This document shows positions 63,359-64,000 of a DNA stretch of 64,000 bases, piece by piece (within the stretch, counting starts at the first letter, position 1; each line of letters begins with the position of its first letter). The stretch comes from T3Sed10-241 sp036796255. GTDB taxonomy: Bacteria > Bacteroidota > Bacteroidia > Flavobacteriales_D > Cryomorphaceae. The notes beneath the pieces were generated by a model. The model did no database searches and was not told where the DNA came from. It was given only the letters and a program-made list of their open reading frames with translations. The stretch is taken from assembly GCA_036796255.1 (NCBI GenBank), contig DAIRDH010000002.1, positions 44,141 to 108,140 on the forward strand. Direction: 5' to 3'. The position numbers and the translations under genes are program-made.

Positions 63359-63784
63359 TTAAGCCTTTTTTCGTGCACTTCGGCTGGCAAGCCTCGCACC
63401 AAAATAAGCCATAGGCAAGTAGGCCAGGCTTAAGTCGAGTACATTAAACCACAAAGGCGAAGGAAGCAAAACAATGTTGGTGATGCCCCCTGCGAGAAAA
63501 AAGCAACCAATGGTTATTGCCATGGCCATTTTACGCGTAGCCGCAATACGGGCTGCGAGGTAGGCGCCCACCAAGGTGCCCAAGGCATGTGCCAAAAACG
63601 GAAAGATAAAGTGCTGTGGTTGCATCAATGCCATACTGGCTTTTAAACCGTCAGTGGTAGTAAGATCGGCACCAGGAGGAGCTGCTATGACGCTGCCGCT
63701 CATCATGATGAGCGACATATTTACAATGCTACCTACGACCAGGCCTGTGAGCACTGCCAAAATATTCTTGAGGATGGGGTTCAT
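63359..63784 (-). CDS. Small membrane protein of unknown function
   Basis: 141 residues with four predicted membrane helices (about 5-28, 57-80, 84-105 and 108-127) and a short Arg-Lys-rich end (ASRSARKKA). No domain with known function is recognised. It resembles small four-helix inner-membrane proteins conserved in Bacteroidota. It converges with the acyltransferase gene. Confidence 0.65.
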   Translation of the reverse strand: MNPILKNILAVLTGLVVGSIVNMSLIMMSGSVIAAPPGADLTTTDGLKASMALMQPQHFIFPFLAHALGTLVGAYLAARIAATRKMAMAITIGCFFLAGGITNIVLLPSPLWFNVLDLSLAYLPMAYFGARLASRSARKKA

Positions 63785-63871
63785 AAAGTGCGGATTAGGT
63801 TTGGAGGGCTAAGGTAACGAACAGCGAACAAAAGAAAACATGTCTGAATGATCGCCAACTATACAAGTTCT

Positions 63872-64000
63872 TCACCCCTTATTTTCGGCTATCATTTTCC
63901 TGAGCAAAGAAACCTGACCTAAGTGGTAATATGTATGCTCAATAACTCCCTCAATATTTCTGTGGTAGGTTCCATACTTCTCGTCGACAAAGGGTTCATC
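63872..64000 (-). CDS. C-terminal end of a DinB-family (DUF1572-like) protein, partial
   Basis: The frame is open from the right edge to a TGA at 63874-63872, giving 42 residues. VIEHTYYHLGQVSLLRKM is the last conserved helix of DinB-like four-helix-bundle proteins, with the third metal-binding His. These proteins include metal-dependent thiol transferases, but the role of this one is unknown. The start lies outside the window. Confidence 0.65.
   Translation of the reverse strand, partial: DEPFVDEKYGTYHRNIEGVIEHTYYHLGQVSLLRKMIAENKG

Overview
The window reads as a chromosomal segment of a Bacteroidota bacterium, most likely Flavobacteriales or a close relative. Supporting signs are type IX secretion (T9SS) sorting domains of type A (454-2835) and type B (50016-54108), a Bacteroidetes-type DPP-IV peptidase, GLC-rich periplasmic and secreted proteins, and repeated matches to the Bacteroidetes promoter consensus (TTG, about 18-23 bases, TANNTTTG) in front of genes. 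Shine-Dalgarno sequences are mostly absent and TTG or GTG starts are frequent. The genus cannot be fixed from the sequence alone. No tRNA, rRNA, CRISPR array, insertion sequence or phage gene was seen.

Layout. 1-3.4 kb: the end of an outer-membrane-type protein, a secreted CotH/lamin-tail protein, and a small lipoprotein-like gene with a broken frame. 3.4-8.0 kb (minus): an operon of an ECF sigma factor, a membrane anti-sigma-like TPR protein and a large TPR-CHAT protease-like protein. 8.0-8.55 kb: a non-coding gap with a strong candidate small structured RNA on the minus strand. 8.5-21.9 kb: housekeeping and peptide-use genes: DPP-IV, POT peptide transporter, thioredoxin-like protein, citrate synthase, tandem universal stress protein, two M1 aminopeptidases, LpxD-like acyltransferase and a GAF-SpoIIE phosphatase.

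21.8-27.9 kb: O-antigen ligase/polymerase-like protein, Wzz-like protein, flippase, GT4 and FkbM methyltransferase. 27.9-34.1 kb is an interruption with a DUF5522 protein, urocanate hydratase, a TPR histidine kinase with its LuxR-type regulator, and a secreted protein of unknown function. 34.2-44.2 kb (minus) is a tightly overlapping 11-gene surface-glycan operon. It holds glycosyltransferases, WecB, a methyltransferase, an epimerase and a heptose-type activation set (SIS isomerase, PfkB kinase, nucleotidyltransferase). 44.3-49.0 kb: GT2 enzymes, a sulfotransferase-like protein and a DegT aminotransferase. 49.1-54.1 kb: a lipoprotein and two secreted L-type-lectin-like T9SS cargo proteins. 54.4-62.2 kb: GT4, a flippase-type ABC exporter, Wzt, Wzm and a Wzc-like tyrosine autokinase with a Tyr-Gly tail. 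62.4 kb to the end: a LpxL-like acyltransferase, a small membrane protein and a partial DinB-family gene.

The 21.8-62.3 kb part is best read as one large surface polysaccharide locus. It makes activated sugars (UDP-ManNAc type, a heptose-type sugar, an amino sugar), assembles and modifies them (sulfation, methylation), and moves them out through more than one route: Wzx/Wzy-like, Wzm/Wzt, and a PglK/MsbA-like ABC protein. The most unusual items are the candidate small RNA at 8281-8408, the sigma/anti-sigma/CHAT operon, the Tyr-Gly repeat tail of the autokinase, the lectin-like T9SS pair inside the glycan locus, and a G8 tract in the leader of a glycosyltransferase.
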